This document shows positions 1 through 10,336 of a stretch of DNA of 64,000 nt, piece after piece; the first letter of the stretch is position 1, and each line of letters begins with the position of its first letter. The DNA lies in assembly GCF_004916905.1 (NCBI RefSeq), contig NZ_SDLV01000003.1, positions 1 to 64,000 on the forward strand. Reading direction: 5' to 3'. Both the position numbers and the translations under genes were made by a program. The stretch comes from Chryseobacterium candidae. Its GTDB lineage: Bacteria > Bacteroidota > Bacteroidia > Flavobacteriales > Weeksellaceae. The notes under the pieces were generated by a model that had not been told where the DNA came from, searched no databases, and saw nothing but the letters and a program-made list of their open reading frames with translations.

Positions 1-898
1 TAAACAGCTGGATAGCAAGGTGAAAAATTTTAAACATTTGTTTGGAAGATCAGGTGGGTGGGTTGGAGGGTGGGAGCGTTGGAGAGGGTGAGAGGGGGTG
101 ATTCCGGATGCAAGATGCGGGGTTTTGGTGCCGAATGATCAAAATATGGTCTATAGAATTATGAGAATAGCTTTTTTAAATTAATAACCTATATATAGGT
201 TTTGGCTAAACCTGAATTAAGGGGTTCTTTTTTGCTAAACGGGATTCCTTCGACGAAGCTCAGGATTATACACCGCTCCTATTGAATAGGTATAAGGAAC
301 CACAGATGACACAGATGGACACAGATAAGATGTTTGCTTTTATATTATATATAGAGTAATAGGATTTAGCTCCTATACCCATAATTAATTAAAATGCTTA
401 GCCTCAGCTCTGCAGGACACGGCTAATACTAACTGCTAAAAAAAGTCTTAGATATTATCCTGTCATATTACTTCCTTTAAGACTCTCGTAAAGAAGTTGG
501 GATTCCTACGGAATGACACAATGGGAATAGAAATTTATGATCATTCCCCCGAAACCCACATCATCCATCATCCATCATCCATCATTCATCATTCATCATT
601 TATCATTTATAACTCCCCCCCTAGCCCTGATAGAAATGGTTACCCCGCAGCTTGCGTGGGAGAGTCGGTGGGTTGGAGCCTGGGAGACCCTTCGACTTCG
701 CTCTGGGTGACAGCCTGGGAGAGCATGGCGCGAGGAGTAGGAATGGAGAGCAGGAAAAAGATCCCCCAAAAAAAGTTGGAGAGTTGGAGAGGGTTCGGGA
801 GTTGGAGGACAAGAGGGTTGAAGATAAAAGAGCGTAAGACGCCTGGTGATGGAAGAATAAAAAAAGAAATAGGAAATAGTGAGAGTGTTTCTGGGAGT
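1..898. other. Repeat-rich intergenic region, no credible gene
   Basis: No reading frame here looks like a protein. The stretch is a patchwork of low-complexity DNA: G-rich GGTTGGAG-type runs near 50-105, 650-690 and 775-815; a 'cacagatgacacagatggac' stretch near 300-325; tandem ATCATCC/ATCATTC units at about 558-608; and pieces such as 'gggattcctacggaatgac' (about 499-517) that reappear in the hairpin at 907-946. The frames that stay open across it only translate these repeats. It may be a graveyard of dispersed repeats, but copy number elsewhere in the genome cannot be seen from this window. Confidence 0.75.
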
Positions 899-946
899 AA
901 AAAAACATTCCGTAAGAGTCCTGTATATAAGGGACTCCTACGGAAT
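899..946 (-). terminator. Rho-independent terminator after cysS
   Basis: On the minus strand, about 15-bp arms (ATTCCGTAGGAGTCC and GGACTCTTACGGAAT, with one internal mismatch) surround a 9-10 nt loop and are followed by G and seven T. It lies 24 bp past the cysS stop. The stem shares the 'cctacggaat' sequence found at about 504-513, so a dispersed repeat seems to be serving as the terminator. Confidence 0.7.
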
Positions 947-969
947 GGGATAAAACAAAGTTATATTTT

Positions 970-2436
970 TTAGTTCAGAACGTATGATGTTCCGTCTCTT
1001 CCGTCTTTTAATTCGATACCTTCTGCAAGCAATTTGTCTCTGATCTGATCTGAAAGCTCAAAGTTTTTGGATTTTCTTGCCTGATTTCTCAGTTCGATCA
1101 AAACTTTTAGGGTCTGATCAAGCTTTTCATTGTTATTCTCTTCCACGGTTTGTAATCCCAGAACGTCAAAGATAAATGCATTGAGTGTAGTTTTCAAATC
1201 TTCAAGATCTGCAGTTGAGATTGTTTCTTTACCATCATTTAAAGCAAAGATGTATTTCACTGCTTCAAACAGGTGGGCAATCAGTATTGGTGAATTGAAA
1301 TCGTCTGTTAAAGCTTCATAGGCTTTATTTTTCCACTCTTTCAGGCTGAAACCGGATTGTTTTGAATCATCTGGAGTAATAGAATTCAATACTTTCACTG
1401 CTTCCATTAATCTGATGAATCCTTTTTCACTGGCCATCATGGCATCGTTTGAAATATCCAGAACGCTTCTGTAGTGCGCCTGCAGGAAGCAGAAACGTAC
1501 AATTGAAGGGTGGAAAGGTTTTTCAAAGAAGTCATTATCTCCGGTAACCAACTGCATTGGAAGGATATAGTTCCCTGTAGATTTGCTCATACGCTGAGAA
1601 TTCATCGTCAGCATATTGGCGTGCATCCAGTAATTTACCGGTGCGGCATCGTTACAAGCTTTCCCTTGTGCAATTTCACATTCGTGGTGAGGGAATTTAA
1701 GGTCCATTCCTCCTCCATGGATATCGAATGTTTCACCCAAATATTTTGTACTCATTGCAGTACATTCCAGATGCCATCCCGGGAAGCCTTCTCCCCAAGG
1801 GGAATTCCATCTCATGATGTGAGCAGGGGATGCTTTTTTCCATAATGCAAAATCCTGTGGGTTTTTCTTTTCACCCTGTCCGTCAAGGTCTCTGGTATTG
1901 GCGAAAAGCTCTTCTATATTACGTTTTGAAAGTTCACCATAGTTCAGTCCTCTTTTGTTGTATTCTAATACATCAAAGTATACTGAGCCGTTGCTTTCGT
2001 AAGCAAAGCCTCTTTCAATCAGTTTTTGCGTTAATTCTATCTGCTCTACAATATGTCCTGTTGCTGTAGGTTCGATGTTGGGTGGCAGCAGATTGAACAT
2101 ATCCAGTACTTTGTGGAAGTCTACAGTGTACTTCTGTACAATTTCCATAGGTTCCAGCTTTTCAAGTCTGGTCTGCTTTACGAATCTGTCGTTATCTACA
2201 TTTCCATCATCGGTAAGGTGTCCAGCATCGGTAATATTTCTTACATATCTTACTTTATACCCCAAATGAGTCAGGGTACGGTAGATAAAATCGAAGGAAA
2301 GGAAGGTTCTTACATTTCCTAAATGCACATTGCTGTACACGGTAGGTCCGCAGACATACATCCCGATATTTCCTTCTAAGATGGGTTTAAATATTTCTTT
2401 TTCCGCTGTAAGGGAGTTATATATTTTTAATTGCAT
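970..2436 (-). CDS. cysS: Cysteine--tRNA ligase
   Basis: Charges tRNA-Cys with cysteine in the cytoplasm, a class Ia synthetase. The 488-aa length is normal for CysS. The N-terminus has the first zinc-ligand cysteine (Cys29, in MYVCGPTVY) followed by the HIGH-type motif HLGN at 38-41; further zinc ligands lie in [10 protein letters not shown] and [15 protein letters not shown]; the KMSKS-type loop reads RMSKSTGN; and a DALR-like helical domain with the C-terminal anticodon-binding part completes it. It begins at the MQLKIYNS methionine. It is on the same strand as the DinB and folE genes but 125 bp downstream, so co-transcription is uncertain. Confidence 0.98.
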   Translation of the reverse strand: MQLKIYNSLTAEKEIFKPILEGNIGMYVCGPTVYSNVHLGNVRTFLSFDFIYRTLTHLGYKVRYVRNITDAGHLTDDGNVDNDRFVKQTRLEKLEPMEIVQKYTVDFHKVLDMFNLLPPNIEPTATGHIVEQIELTQKLIERGFAYESNGSVYFDVLEYNKRGLNYGELSKRNIEELFANTRDLDGQGEKKNPQDFALWKKASPAHIMRWNSPWGEGFPGWHLECTAMSTKYLGETFDIHGGGMDLKFPHHECEIAQGKACNDAAPVNYWMHANMLTMNSQRMSKSTGNYILPMQLVTGDNDFFEKPFHPSIVRFCFLQAHYRSVLDISNDAMMASEKGFIRLMEAVKVLNSITPDDSKQSGFSLKEWKNKAYEALTDDFNSPILIAHLFEAVKYIFALNDGKETISTADLEDLKTTLNAFIFDVLGLQTVEENNNEKLDQTLKVLIELRNQARKSKNFELSDQIRDKLLAEGIELKDGRDGTSYVLN

Positions 2437-2561
2437 TTATTTTTAAGTTAAAAGATTTAATAGTTTTAAAGATTCAAAAAGTAGTTAAAAAATAATTCTG
2501 TCACAACAAATAATTGTTGCAATGAAGATTTTATCGGAAACTTTTTTAAATTTTATCATAA

Positions 2562-2993
2562 TTAAATCGCTTTTAAATGATGCTGTAAATGGTCTACATA
2601 ATCATTAATAATAAATTCCAACGTATACACCCTGGGTTCTGTTTTGGTAGTATCACAGGTTCTCTGTAATGCTTCATCCGGAATATTTTCCACGATGTGA
2701 ACAATCTGATAGTTCAAAGACTTCCAAAGGTCAATAAGATCTGAAACAGGAACATTCTGATAGTTCTGAGCTTTTACCCAAAAATTCTGGTCGTATACAA
2801 TATTTTCGTTCTCTTTATATTGTGTCACAACAAATCTACGGATATTTGTAAAAGCGCTGTCACAAAGATGACCAATAATTTCTTTTTTTGACCATTTTTC
2901 AGAAATCCCTTTATATGACCACTCTTCATCAGTGATGTTTTGAAATCTCTGAAGCTCGGCATCGATAATATTTCTAAGAATCCGGTAGTTCAT
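2562..2993 (-). CDS. DinB-family (YfiT/DUF1572-like) putative metal-dependent protein
   Basis: A 143-aa four-helix-bundle protein of the DinB/YfiT superfamily. Histidines sit where the family holds its metal: one in IIGHLCDSAF (about residue 41) and a cluster in the C-terminal VDHLQHHLKAI. Members include thiol-dependent transferases and many proteins without a known reaction, and the substrate cannot be told here. It starts 3 bp after the folE stop and is surely co-transcribed with folE, though a functional link to pterin synthesis is only suggested by position. Confidence 0.85.
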   Translation of the reverse strand: MNYRILRNIIDAELQRFQNITDEEWSYKGISEKWSKKEIIGHLCDSAFTNIRRFVVTQYKENENIVYDQNFWVKAQNYQNVPVSDLIDLWKSLNYQIVHIVENIPDEALQRTCDTTKTEPRVYTLEFIINDYVDHLQHHLKAI

Positions 2994-2996
2994 GAT

Positions 2997-3665
2997 TTAA
3001 TAATCAAGCTTTGCGTGGCTTCCTACGTAATGTAAGAATTCCTGTCTTGTAATAGGGTTGGTTCTGAAAATACCACTTAGTTCCGCAGTAATTGTAGAAC
3101 TTGCTGTATCTTTTATTCCTCTACAGTTGACGCAAAGGTGTTTGGCATCAATGATACAGGCTACATCTTTTGTTCCCAAAGCTTCTTTCAAGGCATCAAC
3201 AATCTGCATGGTCAATCTTTCCTGAACCTGTGGTCTTTTTGCATAATAATCCACAATTCTGTTAATTTTTGAAAGACCTATTACTTCTCCATTGGAAATA
3301 TAAGCAACATGCGCTCTTCCTATGATAGGTAAAAAGTGGTGTTCGCAGAAAGAGTATACCGTGATATCTTTTTCCACCAACATCTGGCGGTACTTGTATT
3401 TATTTGAGAAAGTGGAAATTCCTGGCTTATTTTCCGGAAGAAGTCCTCCGAAAATCTCATTCACATACATCTTGGCAACACGTCTTGGAGAGTCTTTCAG
3501 AGAATCATCTGTCATATCCATGCCCAGCGTTTCCATGATCTCGCCGAAAAGTTCAGTAATTTTTTCAATTTTTTCCTGTGGCGATTTATCAAAAGCATCT
3601 TTCCTTATAGGCGTATGTTCTTTTCCCGTGAAAATATCATCGTCGTTATCAGTAAAATCAACCAT
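2997..3665 (-). CDS. folE: GTP cyclohydrolase I
   Basis: Converts GTP to 7,8-dihydroneopterin triphosphate, the first step of folate/tetrahydropterin synthesis. The 222-aa protein has the full type I signature: zinc ligands Cys107 and His110 in SFCEHHFLP, Cys178 in HLCVNC, and the GTP-binding stretch GLSKINRIVDYYAKRPQVQE (about 130-149). The first ~30 residues (VDFTDNDDDIFTGKEHTP) are a polar extension. It is the first gene of a folE-dinB unit, with a Bacteroidetes-type promoter just upstream, and is divergent from the acetyltransferase-like gene at 3767. Folate is also needed by metF and metH nearby, but these are a separate unit. Confidence 0.97.
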   Translation of the reverse strand: MVDFTDNDDDIFTGKEHTPIRKDAFDKSPQEKIEKITELFGEIMETLGMDMTDDSLKDSPRRVAKMYVNEIFGGLLPENKPGISTFSNKYKYRQMLVEKDITVYSFCEHHFLPIIGRAHVAYISNGEVIGLSKINRIVDYYAKRPQVQERLTMQIVDALKEALGTKDVACIIDAKHLCVNCRGIKDTASSTITAELSGIFRTNPITRQEFLHYVGSHAKLDY

Positions 3666-3682
3666 TTTTATTTAATTTGCAG

Positions 3683-3718
3683 CAAAAATACGGATAATAT
3701 CTTTTTCTCTATTTCAAA
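3683..3718 (-). promoter_or_regulatory. Putative promoter of folE
   Basis: On the minus strand a TATTTTTG box (3690-3683) matches the Bacteroidetes -7 consensus TAnnTTTG and ends 17 nt before the folE ATG. A TTTG at 3718-3715 could be the -33 element, but its 24-nt spacing is longer than the usual 18-21. Confidence 0.45.
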
Positions 3719-3766
3719 TGAGATGAAAAACATTATCCTTTATAGCCATTTCTGATTAAAAAGCCT

Positions 3767-4921
3767 ATGATTATTGTCGAACAAGTACAAAACCAACTCC
3801 AAAAAAGGGAATTTCTGGAATTCCCTGCCCGCCTCTATCAACACGACAAAAATTATATACGTCCTTTGAATAAAAATATTGAGGAGATTTTTGACCCTGA
3901 AAAAAACAAATTCTTTAAAAACGGAGAATGTGAGAGATTTTTGTTTAAAAAAAATAACAAGACAGTTGGAAAAGTTGCTGTTTTTGTGAATGGATGCTAT
4001 GAGCAAAAGCAGCCTACGGGAGGAATTGGTTTTTTCGACTGTATTAATGATCAGGAAACAGCCAATTTTATTTTTGACTATTGTAAAAACCGGCTTCAGG
4101 AAAAAGGAATGGAGGCAATGGACGGCCCTATCAATTTTGGGGAACGGGATAAATTCTGGGGACTTTTAACTGAAGGTTTTATAGAGCCTTTGTTTGGAAT
4201 GAATTACAACTTCCCTTATTACAAGGATCTTTTTGAAAATTATGGATTTCAGATTTATTTTGAGCAGCTTTGTTTTACCAGACCTGTTTTTGCAGAAGTT
4301 TCAAGGATTTTTACCATTGCACATGAAAAGAACAGAAGAAATCCTGCCATTTCTGCTCAGCCTGTAAAAAAGAATAATCTGCCGAAATTTGCAAAGGACT
4401 TTACAGAAGTTTATAATAAAGCCTGGGCTTCCCATGGGGAAGGGAAACGTTTGGAAGAGGCAAAAGTTCTGAAAATGTTCAAGACGATGAAACCCATCAT
4501 CAATGAACATATTTCATGGTTTGTCTATGAAAATGAGAAACCGATTGCAATGTGGATCAATATTCCTGACGTTAACCAATGGTCTAAATATCTGAATGGA
4601 AAGTTCGGAATTTTTGAAAAGCTCAAATTTTTGTTTTTAAAGCGTTTTAAAAAGAATGAAAAAATGGTGGGTCTCGTTTTCGGTGTGGTCCCTGAATGGC
4701 AGAAGAAAGGGATTGACGGGTATATGATCTGGGAAGGAACACAGCATTTAAGAAAGCATACGGATTTTACGATTACGGAGCTGCAGTGGATTGGGGACTT
4801 TAATCCAAAAATGATTAAAATTGCAGAGGCTCTTGATACTACTGTTACCCGAAAACTGGCTACTTACCGGTATTTGTTTGACAGGAATAAGGAGTTTGAG
4901 AGACATGAAATTCTTGGGTAA
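3767..4921 (+). CDS. GNAT-fold acyltransferase-like protein of unknown substrate
   Basis: A 384-aa soluble protein with no signal peptide. I do not recognise a characterised homologue. The C-terminal half resembles a GNAT acetyltransferase: GLVFGVVPEWQKKGIDGYMI (about residues 301-320) has the look of the acetyl-CoA loop, where R/QxxGxG/A is usual; here it reads QKKGIDG. The N-terminal part (about 1-150) carries PINFGERDKFWGLL, common in long, uncharacterised bacterial GNAT-like proteins of this size. It is a single gene transcribed away from folE. Confidence 0.6.
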   Translation: MIIVEQVQNQLQKREFLEFPARLYQHDKNYIRPLNKNIEEIFDPEKNKFFKNGECERFLFKKNNKTVGKVAVFVNGCYEQKQPTGGIGFFDCINDQETANFIFDYCKNRLQEKGMEAMDGPINFGERDKFWGLLTEGFIEPLFGMNYNFPYYKDLFENYGFQIYFEQLCFTRPVFAEVSRIFTIAHEKNRRNPAISAQPVKKNNLPKFAKDFTEVYNKAWASHGEGKRLEEAKVLKMFKTMKPIINEHISWFVYENEKPIAMWINIPDVNQWSKYLNGKFGIFEKLKFLFLKRFKKNEKMVGLVFGVVPEWQKKGIDGYMIWEGTQHLRKHTDFTITELQWIGDFNPKMIKIAEALDTTVTRKLATYRYLFDRNKEFERHEILG

Positions 4922-5155
4922 GTAAGATGGAGGCTGGAAGATGGGAGTTATTGAAGTGTGTTTATTAACTAAAAGCTTAGTTTACTTTTTCTAAATACTG
5001 TAAGCTATTTTACGCAGAGTTTTTATTTGTGGCTCTTATATTTTTGAGGTAGCAAAGGTTGAATCAACTTAATTGATTATTTCTAAGCGGTTGTATAGCC
5101 TGTGGTTTTCTTACTCTATTCTATTTTCTGTATCACAGATTATGATTAAAATAAA

Positions 5156-5179
5156 AACCCTGCTTTTTACAGCAGGGTT
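5156..5179 (-). terminator. Rho-independent terminator of the methionine operon
   Basis: A perfect 9-bp stem (AACCCTGCT/AGCAGGGTT) with a short loop, followed on the minus strand by T-rich DNA, lies 21 bp past the metF stop. It closes the operon that starts at the SAM riboswitch. The 230 bp between it and the gene ending at 4921 hold only degenerate repeat-like sequence ('gatggaggctggaagatggg'). Confidence 0.85.
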
Positions 5180-5199
5180 CCTTCATTTTGGTACTTTTA

Positions 5200-6159
5200 T
5201 TAGAATAGCTCACCGGCTACTTTTTTAATATTATCACTTTTCCCCATTGAATAGAAGTGCAGAACAGGAACTCCAAAATCCAGCAATTCTCTGCATTGTG
5301 CAATGGCCCACTCAACTCCGATCTGCTTTACAGCTTCATTATTCTTCGCATTTTCTACCTCATTGATCAGTTCTTCGGGAAGATCTATTTTGAATACCTG
5401 AGGTAAGATTTTCAGGTGTTTCTTGGTCGCAATAGGTTTGATTCCCGGAATAATCGGAACTGTAATCCCTATTTCTCTTGCTTTCTGAACGAATTCAATA
5501 TACTTTTTATTGTCAAAAAACATTTGGGTTACGATATAATCTGCTCCGGCATCTACTTTTTGTTTGAGCCACTTCAGGTCGTAATTCATGGAAGGGGCTT
5601 CCATATGCTTTTCGGGGTATCCGGCAACCCCGATGCAGAATTTGTTCAATTCATCACATACCTGTTCTTCGTTATGAAGGTATTTTCCTCTTCCGAGATC
5701 ATTAATCTGCTCCACAAGATCCATCGCACTGGCATGACCTCCCTGAGTCGGTTCGAAATACTGATGTCCTTTCATGGCATCTCCCCTTAAAGCCATTACA
5801 TTGTCTATCCCAAGGTACATACAATCTACCAGTAGATATTCTGTTTCTTCTTTTGTAAAACCTCCGCAAAGAAGATGTGGAACTGTGTCCACATTATATT
5901 TATGCTGGATTGCAGCACAAATTCCCAGTGTTCCGGGGCGCATTCTTGTAATACGGCGTTCCATCAGGCCATTTCCTTTATCTATATAAATATATTCTTC
6001 CCTTGAAGTGGTAACATCAATGAAAGGTGGTTTAAATTCCATCAAAGGATCTATATTGGTATAGAGATCTTCAATCCCGATTCCCTTCTGTGGCGGAACA
6101 ACTTCTAAGGAGAATAAAGTTTTTCCATTTGCATTTTTAATGTGTTCTGTTATCTTCAT
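5200..6159 (-). CDS. metF: Methylenetetrahydrofolate reductase
   Basis: Reduces 5,10-methylene-THF to 5-methyl-THF, the methyl donor for methionine synthase; a FAD TIM-barrel enzyme. The 319-aa length is normal. Family features: the N-terminal FSLEVVPPQKG strand, the RITRMRPGTLG stretch, NVMALRGDAMKG (the GD in the flavin/folate loop), and DYIVTQMFFDNKKY. It is the last gene of the methionine operon, 7 bp after metH, and is followed by a terminator. Control is presumably through the SAM riboswitch about 8 kb upstream, if the operon is one transcript. Confidence 0.97.
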   Translation of the reverse strand: MKITEHIKNANGKTLFSLEVVPPQKGIGIEDLYTNIDPLMEFKPPFIDVTTSREEYIYIDKGNGLMERRITRMRPGTLGICAAIQHKYNVDTVPHLLCGGFTKEETEYLLVDCMYLGIDNVMALRGDAMKGHQYFEPTQGGHASAMDLVEQINDLGRGKYLHNEEQVCDELNKFCIGVAGYPEKHMEAPSMNYDLKWLKQKVDAGADYIVTQMFFDNKKYIEFVQKAREIGITVPIIPGIKPIATKKHLKILPQVFKIDLPEELINEVENAKNNEAVKQIGVEWAIAQCRELLDFGVPVLHFYSMGKSDNIKKVAGELF

Positions 6160-6166
6160 GTCAATA

Positions 6167-8827
6167 TTAATCTGCTAAATTGGGTGATAACCATTTTTTC
6201 GCTTCCTGAATGCTACAACCTCTTCTTTCTGCATAATCTTCAAGCTGGTCTTCTGTAATTTTTCCTAATCCGAAATATTTGGCATGCGGGCTTCCGAAAT
6301 AATATCCGGAAACGGATGCTGTTGGGAACATGGCAAGGCTTTCTGTAAGGAAAACGCCTGTATTTTCTTCTACTTTTAATAAATCCCAGATGGTTTTCTT
6401 TTCCAAATGATCAGGGCAAGCCGGATAACCTGGGGCGGGACGGATTCCTTTATATTTTTCGGCAATAAGCTCTTCGTTGCTTAAGTTTTCCTGATTGGCA
6501 TATCCCCAATATTCTGTTCGTACTTTTTTATGCAAAAATTCTGCATAGGCTTCTGCAAAACGGTCTGCCAGAGCTTTCACCATGATGGCATTGTAATCAT
6601 CATTGGCTTTTTCATATTCTTCTGCCAATTCATCAGTTCCGAAACCTGTGGTCACACAAAATGCTCCTACATAATCGGTTTTACCTGAACTTTGAGGAGC
6701 GATGAAATCACTTAGCGCCAGATAATCTTTGCCTTTTGATCTCTGAGCCTGCTGTCTTAAGGTTAAAAACTTGGCCAGTTCATTATTATTTTCATCAAAA
6801 ATCAGGATATCATCAGATACATTGGAATTGGCTTTAAAGATTCCGAAGATGGCTTTTGCTGTTAAAAGTTTCTCATCAAGAATTCTCTTCAGAATTACCT
6901 GAGCATCTTTGAACAGTTCTTTTGCCTGAGCTCCTACAACCTCATCTTCTAAGATATTCGGGTATTTCCCATGAAGATCCCAGCTTCTGAAGAACGGAGA
7001 CCAGTCGATAAAAGGAAGAAGTTCTCTCAGATCCTGATTTTCTATTACCTTTATTCCAAGATTATTGGGTGTGAAAATTTCTTCATTTTCCCAGTCAATT
7101 TTAAAATTATTTTGTCTTGCTTCTTCAATGGAAACATAATCTTTATCTACCTGCCTGTTCAGGAACTTTTCTCTGAAATCGGAATAGTCATTCTTTAAAT
7201 CTGAAACATATTCTTTATTCCTGTCGCCCAACAATGAACTTACTACGTTTACAGCTCGGGAAGCATCATTTACGTGAACAACAGCGTTTTTATATTTTAA
7301 ATCGATTTTCACTGCGGTATGTGCTTTTGAAGTTGTTGCACCACCTATCAGCAAAGGAAAATCTAAATTTTGTCTTTCTAATTCTGAAGCGATATATACC
7401 ATTTCATCCAAGCTTGGTGTAATCAGTCCGCTTAATCCAATAACATCTACTTTTTCTGCAATAGCGGTCTGGATAATCTTTTCAGCGGGAACCATCACAC
7501 CGAGGTCTACGATTTCATAGTTGTTGCAACCCAAAACAACACTCACAATATTTTTACCGATATCATGAACGTCTCCTTTTACCGTTGCCATTAATATTTT
7601 TCCATTGGCAGGTTTCGAGCCGTCTTTTTCTGCTTCAATGTAAGGTTGTAAATAGGCCACTGCTTTTTTCATTACTCTCGCAGATTTCACTACCTGAGGT
7701 AAGAACATTTTCCCGCTTCCGAATAAATCCCCTACGACTCCCATTCCGGTCATCAGATTAATTTCGATCACATGAAGCGGTTTTGCAGCCAATTGTCTTG
7801 CTTCTTCTACATCTTCTTCGATAAAACGATCAATCCCTTTTACCAAAGCGTGGGTAATTCTTTCCTGTAATGGATTGTTTCGCCATTCCAGATCTTCGGT
7901 CTTTTCTTTCTTTACAGACTTGTGCTTTTCTGAATAGTCGAGAAGTCTTTCTGTAGCATCTTCTCGTTTATCCAGAATGACATCTTCTACCAGCTCCAGC
8001 AATTCTTTATTGATTTCATCATACACTTCCAGCATCGCAGGATTTACAATACCAATATTCATTCCTGCCTGAATGGCGTGATAAAGGAATACCGAGTGCA
8101 TGGCTTCTCTTACGGTATCATTTCCACGGAAAGAGAAGGAGACGTTGCTCACTCCCCCACTTACGGATGCATAAGGAAGATTTTGTCTTACCCAGCGTGT
8201 CGCTTCAATAAAGTCGATGGCATTTCTTCTGTGCTCATCCATTCCTGTTGCCACCGGAAAGATATTTAAGTCGAAAATGATATCTTCTGCAGGGAAACCA
8301 ATCTGATTGACCATAATATCATAGGAACGTTTTGAAATTTCAATTCTTCGTTCAAAACTGTCAGCCTGCCCTACCTCATCAAATGCCATAACAATGACTG
8401 CTGCTCCATATCTTTTAATAGCTTTGGCATGTTTTATAAATTCTTCCTCGCCTTCTTTTAAGCTGATAGAATTCACGACACATTTTCCCTGAGCTACCTG
8501 AAGACCAGCTTCCAGGATTTCCCATTTGGAAGAGTCTACCATGATTGGGATTCTTGCGATATCCGGTTCGGAGGCAATTAAGTTCAGGAATTTGATCATG
8601 GAAGCTTTTCCATCAATCAAACCATCATCAAAATTGACATCCAGAATCTGGGCACCTCCTTCTACCTGATGGCGGGCAATATCTAATGCTTCAGAGAATT
8701 TCTCCTCTTTAATGAGTCTTAAAAATTTTTTGGAACCGGCAACATTGGTCCTTTCACCAACGTTGATAAAATTACTTTCCGGGGTTATGATAAGAGGCTC
8801 AAGGCCTGATAATCTTAAATACTTCAT
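6167..8827 (-). CDS. metH: Cobalamin-dependent methionine synthase, folate/B12/activation half
   Basis: Carries the methyl group from methyl-THF via cobalamin to homocysteine. This 886-aa gene holds three of the four MetH modules: the pterin-binding domain (about 1-300, starting [22 protein letters not shown]), the cap and B12-binding domain with DVHDIG at 419-424 (His421 is the cobalt ligand) and the SAM-dependent activation domain at the C-terminus ([12 protein letters not shown] and [20 protein letters not shown]). The homocysteine-binding module is missing and is encoded by the preceding gene, 97 bp upstream. The two products must act together. The enzyme needs vitamin B12. Confidence 0.96.
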   Translation of the reverse strand: MKYLRLSGLEPLIITPESNFINVGERTNVAGSKKFLRLIKEEKFSEALDIARHQVEGGAQILDVNFDDGLIDGKASMIKFLNLIASEPDIARIPIMVDSSKWEILEAGLQVAQGKCVVNSISLKEGEEEFIKHAKAIKRYGAAVIVMAFDEVGQADSFERRIEISKRSYDIMVNQIGFPAEDIIFDLNIFPVATGMDEHRRNAIDFIEATRWVRQNLPYASVSGGVSNVSFSFRGNDTVREAMHSVFLYHAIQAGMNIGIVNPAMLEVYDEINKELLELVEDVILDKREDATERLLDYSEKHKSVKKEKTEDLEWRNNPLQERITHALVKGIDRFIEEDVEEARQLAAKPLHVIEINLMTGMGVVGDLFGSGKMFLPQVVKSARVMKKAVAYLQPYIEAEKDGSKPANGKILMATVKGDVHDIGKNIVSVVLGCNNYEIVDLGVMVPAEKIIQTAIAEKVDVIGLSGLITPSLDEMVYIASELERQNLDFPLLIGGATTSKAHTAVKIDLKYKNAVVHVNDASRAVNVVSSLLGDRNKEYVSDLKNDYSDFREKFLNRQVDKDYVSIEEARQNNFKIDWENEEIFTPNNLGIKVIENQDLRELLPFIDWSPFFRSWDLHGKYPNILEDEVVGAQAKELFKDAQVILKRILDEKLLTAKAIFGIFKANSNVSDDILIFDENNNELAKFLTLRQQAQRSKGKDYLALSDFIAPQSSGKTDYVGAFCVTTGFGTDELAEEYEKANDDYNAIMVKALADRFAEAYAEFLHKKVRTEYWGYANQENLSNEELIAEKYKGIRPAPGYPACPDHLEKKTIWDLLKVEENTGVFLTESLAMFPTASVSGYYFGSPHAKYFGLGKITEDQLEDYAERRGCSIQEAKKWLSPNLAD

Positions 8828-8924
8828 TTTATTCTTCTAAAATATAGTAGGCGTTATTGGCATTCTGCCTCAATAAATCCCTGTGCTTGCTTAAAAGCTG
8901 CAGTCACTGAAAATTTCCCGTATG

Positions 8925-9947
8925 CTAAATAATATTCTTTAGCAAATTCCCAGCTTTCCTTGGTGAATACTGATCTACCAGGTCAGCAATCGCTTTGATG
9001 TGCTCCGGAGTTGTTCCGCAGCATCCTCCGATAATGTTGATCAGTCCTTTTTCCACATATTCTTTGATCTGCCTTGCCATATCTTCGGGAGTTTCATCAT
9101 ATTTTCCGAAGGCATTCGGTAAACCGGCATTCGGGTATGCTGAGACATAGAATTCTGAATTATGAGCCAGTGTTTCAAGATAAGGAGTCAGCTGATCTGC
9201 TCCCAACGCGCAGTTGAAACCTACACTTAATAAATTCAGGTGGGAAACCGAAATCAGGAAAGCTTCTGCCGTCTGCCCACTTAATGTTCTTCCGGATGCA
9301 TCCGTAATCGTTCCTGAAACCATGATTGGAATTTTTATTCCTCTTTCGTCCTGTAATTCATCAATCGCAAATAAGGCAGCTTTTGCATTCAGGGTATCAA
9401 AGATGGTTTCTACCAGAAGGATATCTGAACCTCCGTCCAGCAAAGCTTCACACTGCTGTTTGTATGCCACTCTCAGTTCTTCAAAAGTGATGGCTCTGTA
9501 TCCTGGATCATTAACGTCAGGGCTTAAACTAGCTGTTCTGTTTGTTGGTCCTATAGATCCGGCTACGAATCTCGGTTTGTCCGGATTTTTCGCGGTATAC
9601 TCATCACAGGCTTTTCTGGCAATTTTTGCTGACTCATAGTTCAGTTCATATACCAGTTCTTCCATATGATAATCTGCCATTGCAATGGTAGTTCCTGAAA
9701 AGGTATTGGTTTCAATGATGTCTGCTCCTGCTTCCAGGTATTTTTTGTGAACTTCTTCAATCGCCTGAGGCTGCGTCAGAGAAAGCAGGTCATTATTTCC
9801 TTTTACAGGATGTTCCCAGTCTTTAAAACGCTCCCCGCGATAGTCTTCTTCTTCAAATTTGTATCTCTGAAGCATGGTTCCCATGGCACCGTCAAGAATC
9901 AAAATTCTTTCGGATAGCGCTTTATATAATTGTTCTGAATTTTTCAT
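8925..9947 (-). CDS. metH: Methionine synthase homocysteine-binding module (separate gene)
   Basis: A 340-aa homocysteine S-methyltransferase TIM barrel, equal to the N-terminal module of full-length MetH. Zinc/thiolate ligands are Cys246 (VGFNC) and Cys309-Cys310 ([10 protein letters not shown]). The N-terminal [11 protein letters not shown] is typical of MetH rather than of SAM-dependent MmuM enzymes. It lies directly before the gene for the pterin/B12/activation modules, so MetH is split in two here. It overlaps the end of the four-helix-bundle gene by 26 bp, which suggests translational coupling. A B12-independent thiol methyltransferase role is possible but less likely given the neighbour. 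Confidence 0.93.
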   Translation of the reverse strand: MKNSEQLYKALSERILILDGAMGTMLQRYKFEEEDYRGERFKDWEHPVKGNNDLLSLTQPQAIEEVHKKYLEAGADIIETNTFSGTTIAMADYHMEELVYELNYESAKIARKACDEYTAKNPDKPRFVAGSIGPTNRTASLSPDVNDPGYRAITFEELRVAYKQQCEALLDGGSDILLVETIFDTLNAKAALFAIDELQDERGIKIPIMVSGTITDASGRTLSGQTAEAFLISVSHLNLLSVGFNCALGADQLTPYLETLAHNSEFYVSAYPNAGLPNAFGKYDETPEDMARQIKEYVEKGLINIIGGCCGTTPEHIKAIADLVDQYSPRKAGNLLKNII

Positions 9948-10308
9948 TTTCTATCAATTTGTAATAGTTTATAAATCCGCTGACCAGTTTTTTGCATAAG
10001 AGGATTTGTTTATTGATGATTTCAAAATCTTCTTTAGAAATATAATGCCGGTCTGAAGCAAAATGGAATTGAGTTTCCAGTTTACAGAGAGATTTTCCAG
10101 CAATATGCAGAAACTGTAAAGTATCTTCAGAAGCCTCTCTTCTACTTCCTTCCGTTATATTCAACGAAACTGAAGTTGCCATTCTTCTTATTGGAACCGT
10201 TAAAGCCAATAGCTCTTTTCTAGGAAAATTTGCAGTAAGGGCATAAGTTAAATGCACCAACTTTCTTCCTTCTCTCCAAATTGCTAATTCTGTGTAATCT
10301 CTATTCAT
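9922..10308 (-). CDS. Four-helix-bundle protein (S23/23S rRNA IVS family)
   Basis: About 128 aa from the [11 protein letters not shown] methionine; an upstream in-frame Met would add 8 residues. It belongs to the family first seen inside 23S rRNA intervening sequences: the features are [12 protein letters not shown] near the start, then [28 protein letters not shown] and the [13 protein letters not shown] helix. Members are small cytoplasmic pentamers without known function. It sits between the sulfhydrylase and metH genes and overlaps the latter, so it is part of the methionine transcript, although nothing ties it to methionine. A second member lies at 50452-50859. Confidence 0.85.
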   Translation of the reverse strand: MNRDYTELAIWREGRKLVHLTYALTANFPRKELLALTVPIRRMATSVSLNITEGSRREASEDTLQFLHIAGKSLCKLETQFHFASDRHYISKEDFEIINKQILLCKKLVSGFINYYKLIENEKFRTII

Positions 10309-10336
10309 TGAGTTCTTATAAACTGTTAACAATTAA

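Noticed and set aside
1..109. A partial gene at the left edge: plus-strand frame from base 2 to a TGA at 89 (KQLDSKVKNFKHLFG then repeat-coded residues), or a minus-strand start at 37 (MFKIFHLAIQLF).
   Set aside because: Both readings are open and short; nothing decides between them, and most of the plus-strand reading is low-complexity repeat.
497..973. Open frames of 158, 95 and 61 codons over the repeat region
   Set aside because: They translate tandem and G-rich repeats on both strands; composition (HHPSSIIHH and similar) is not that of a protein.
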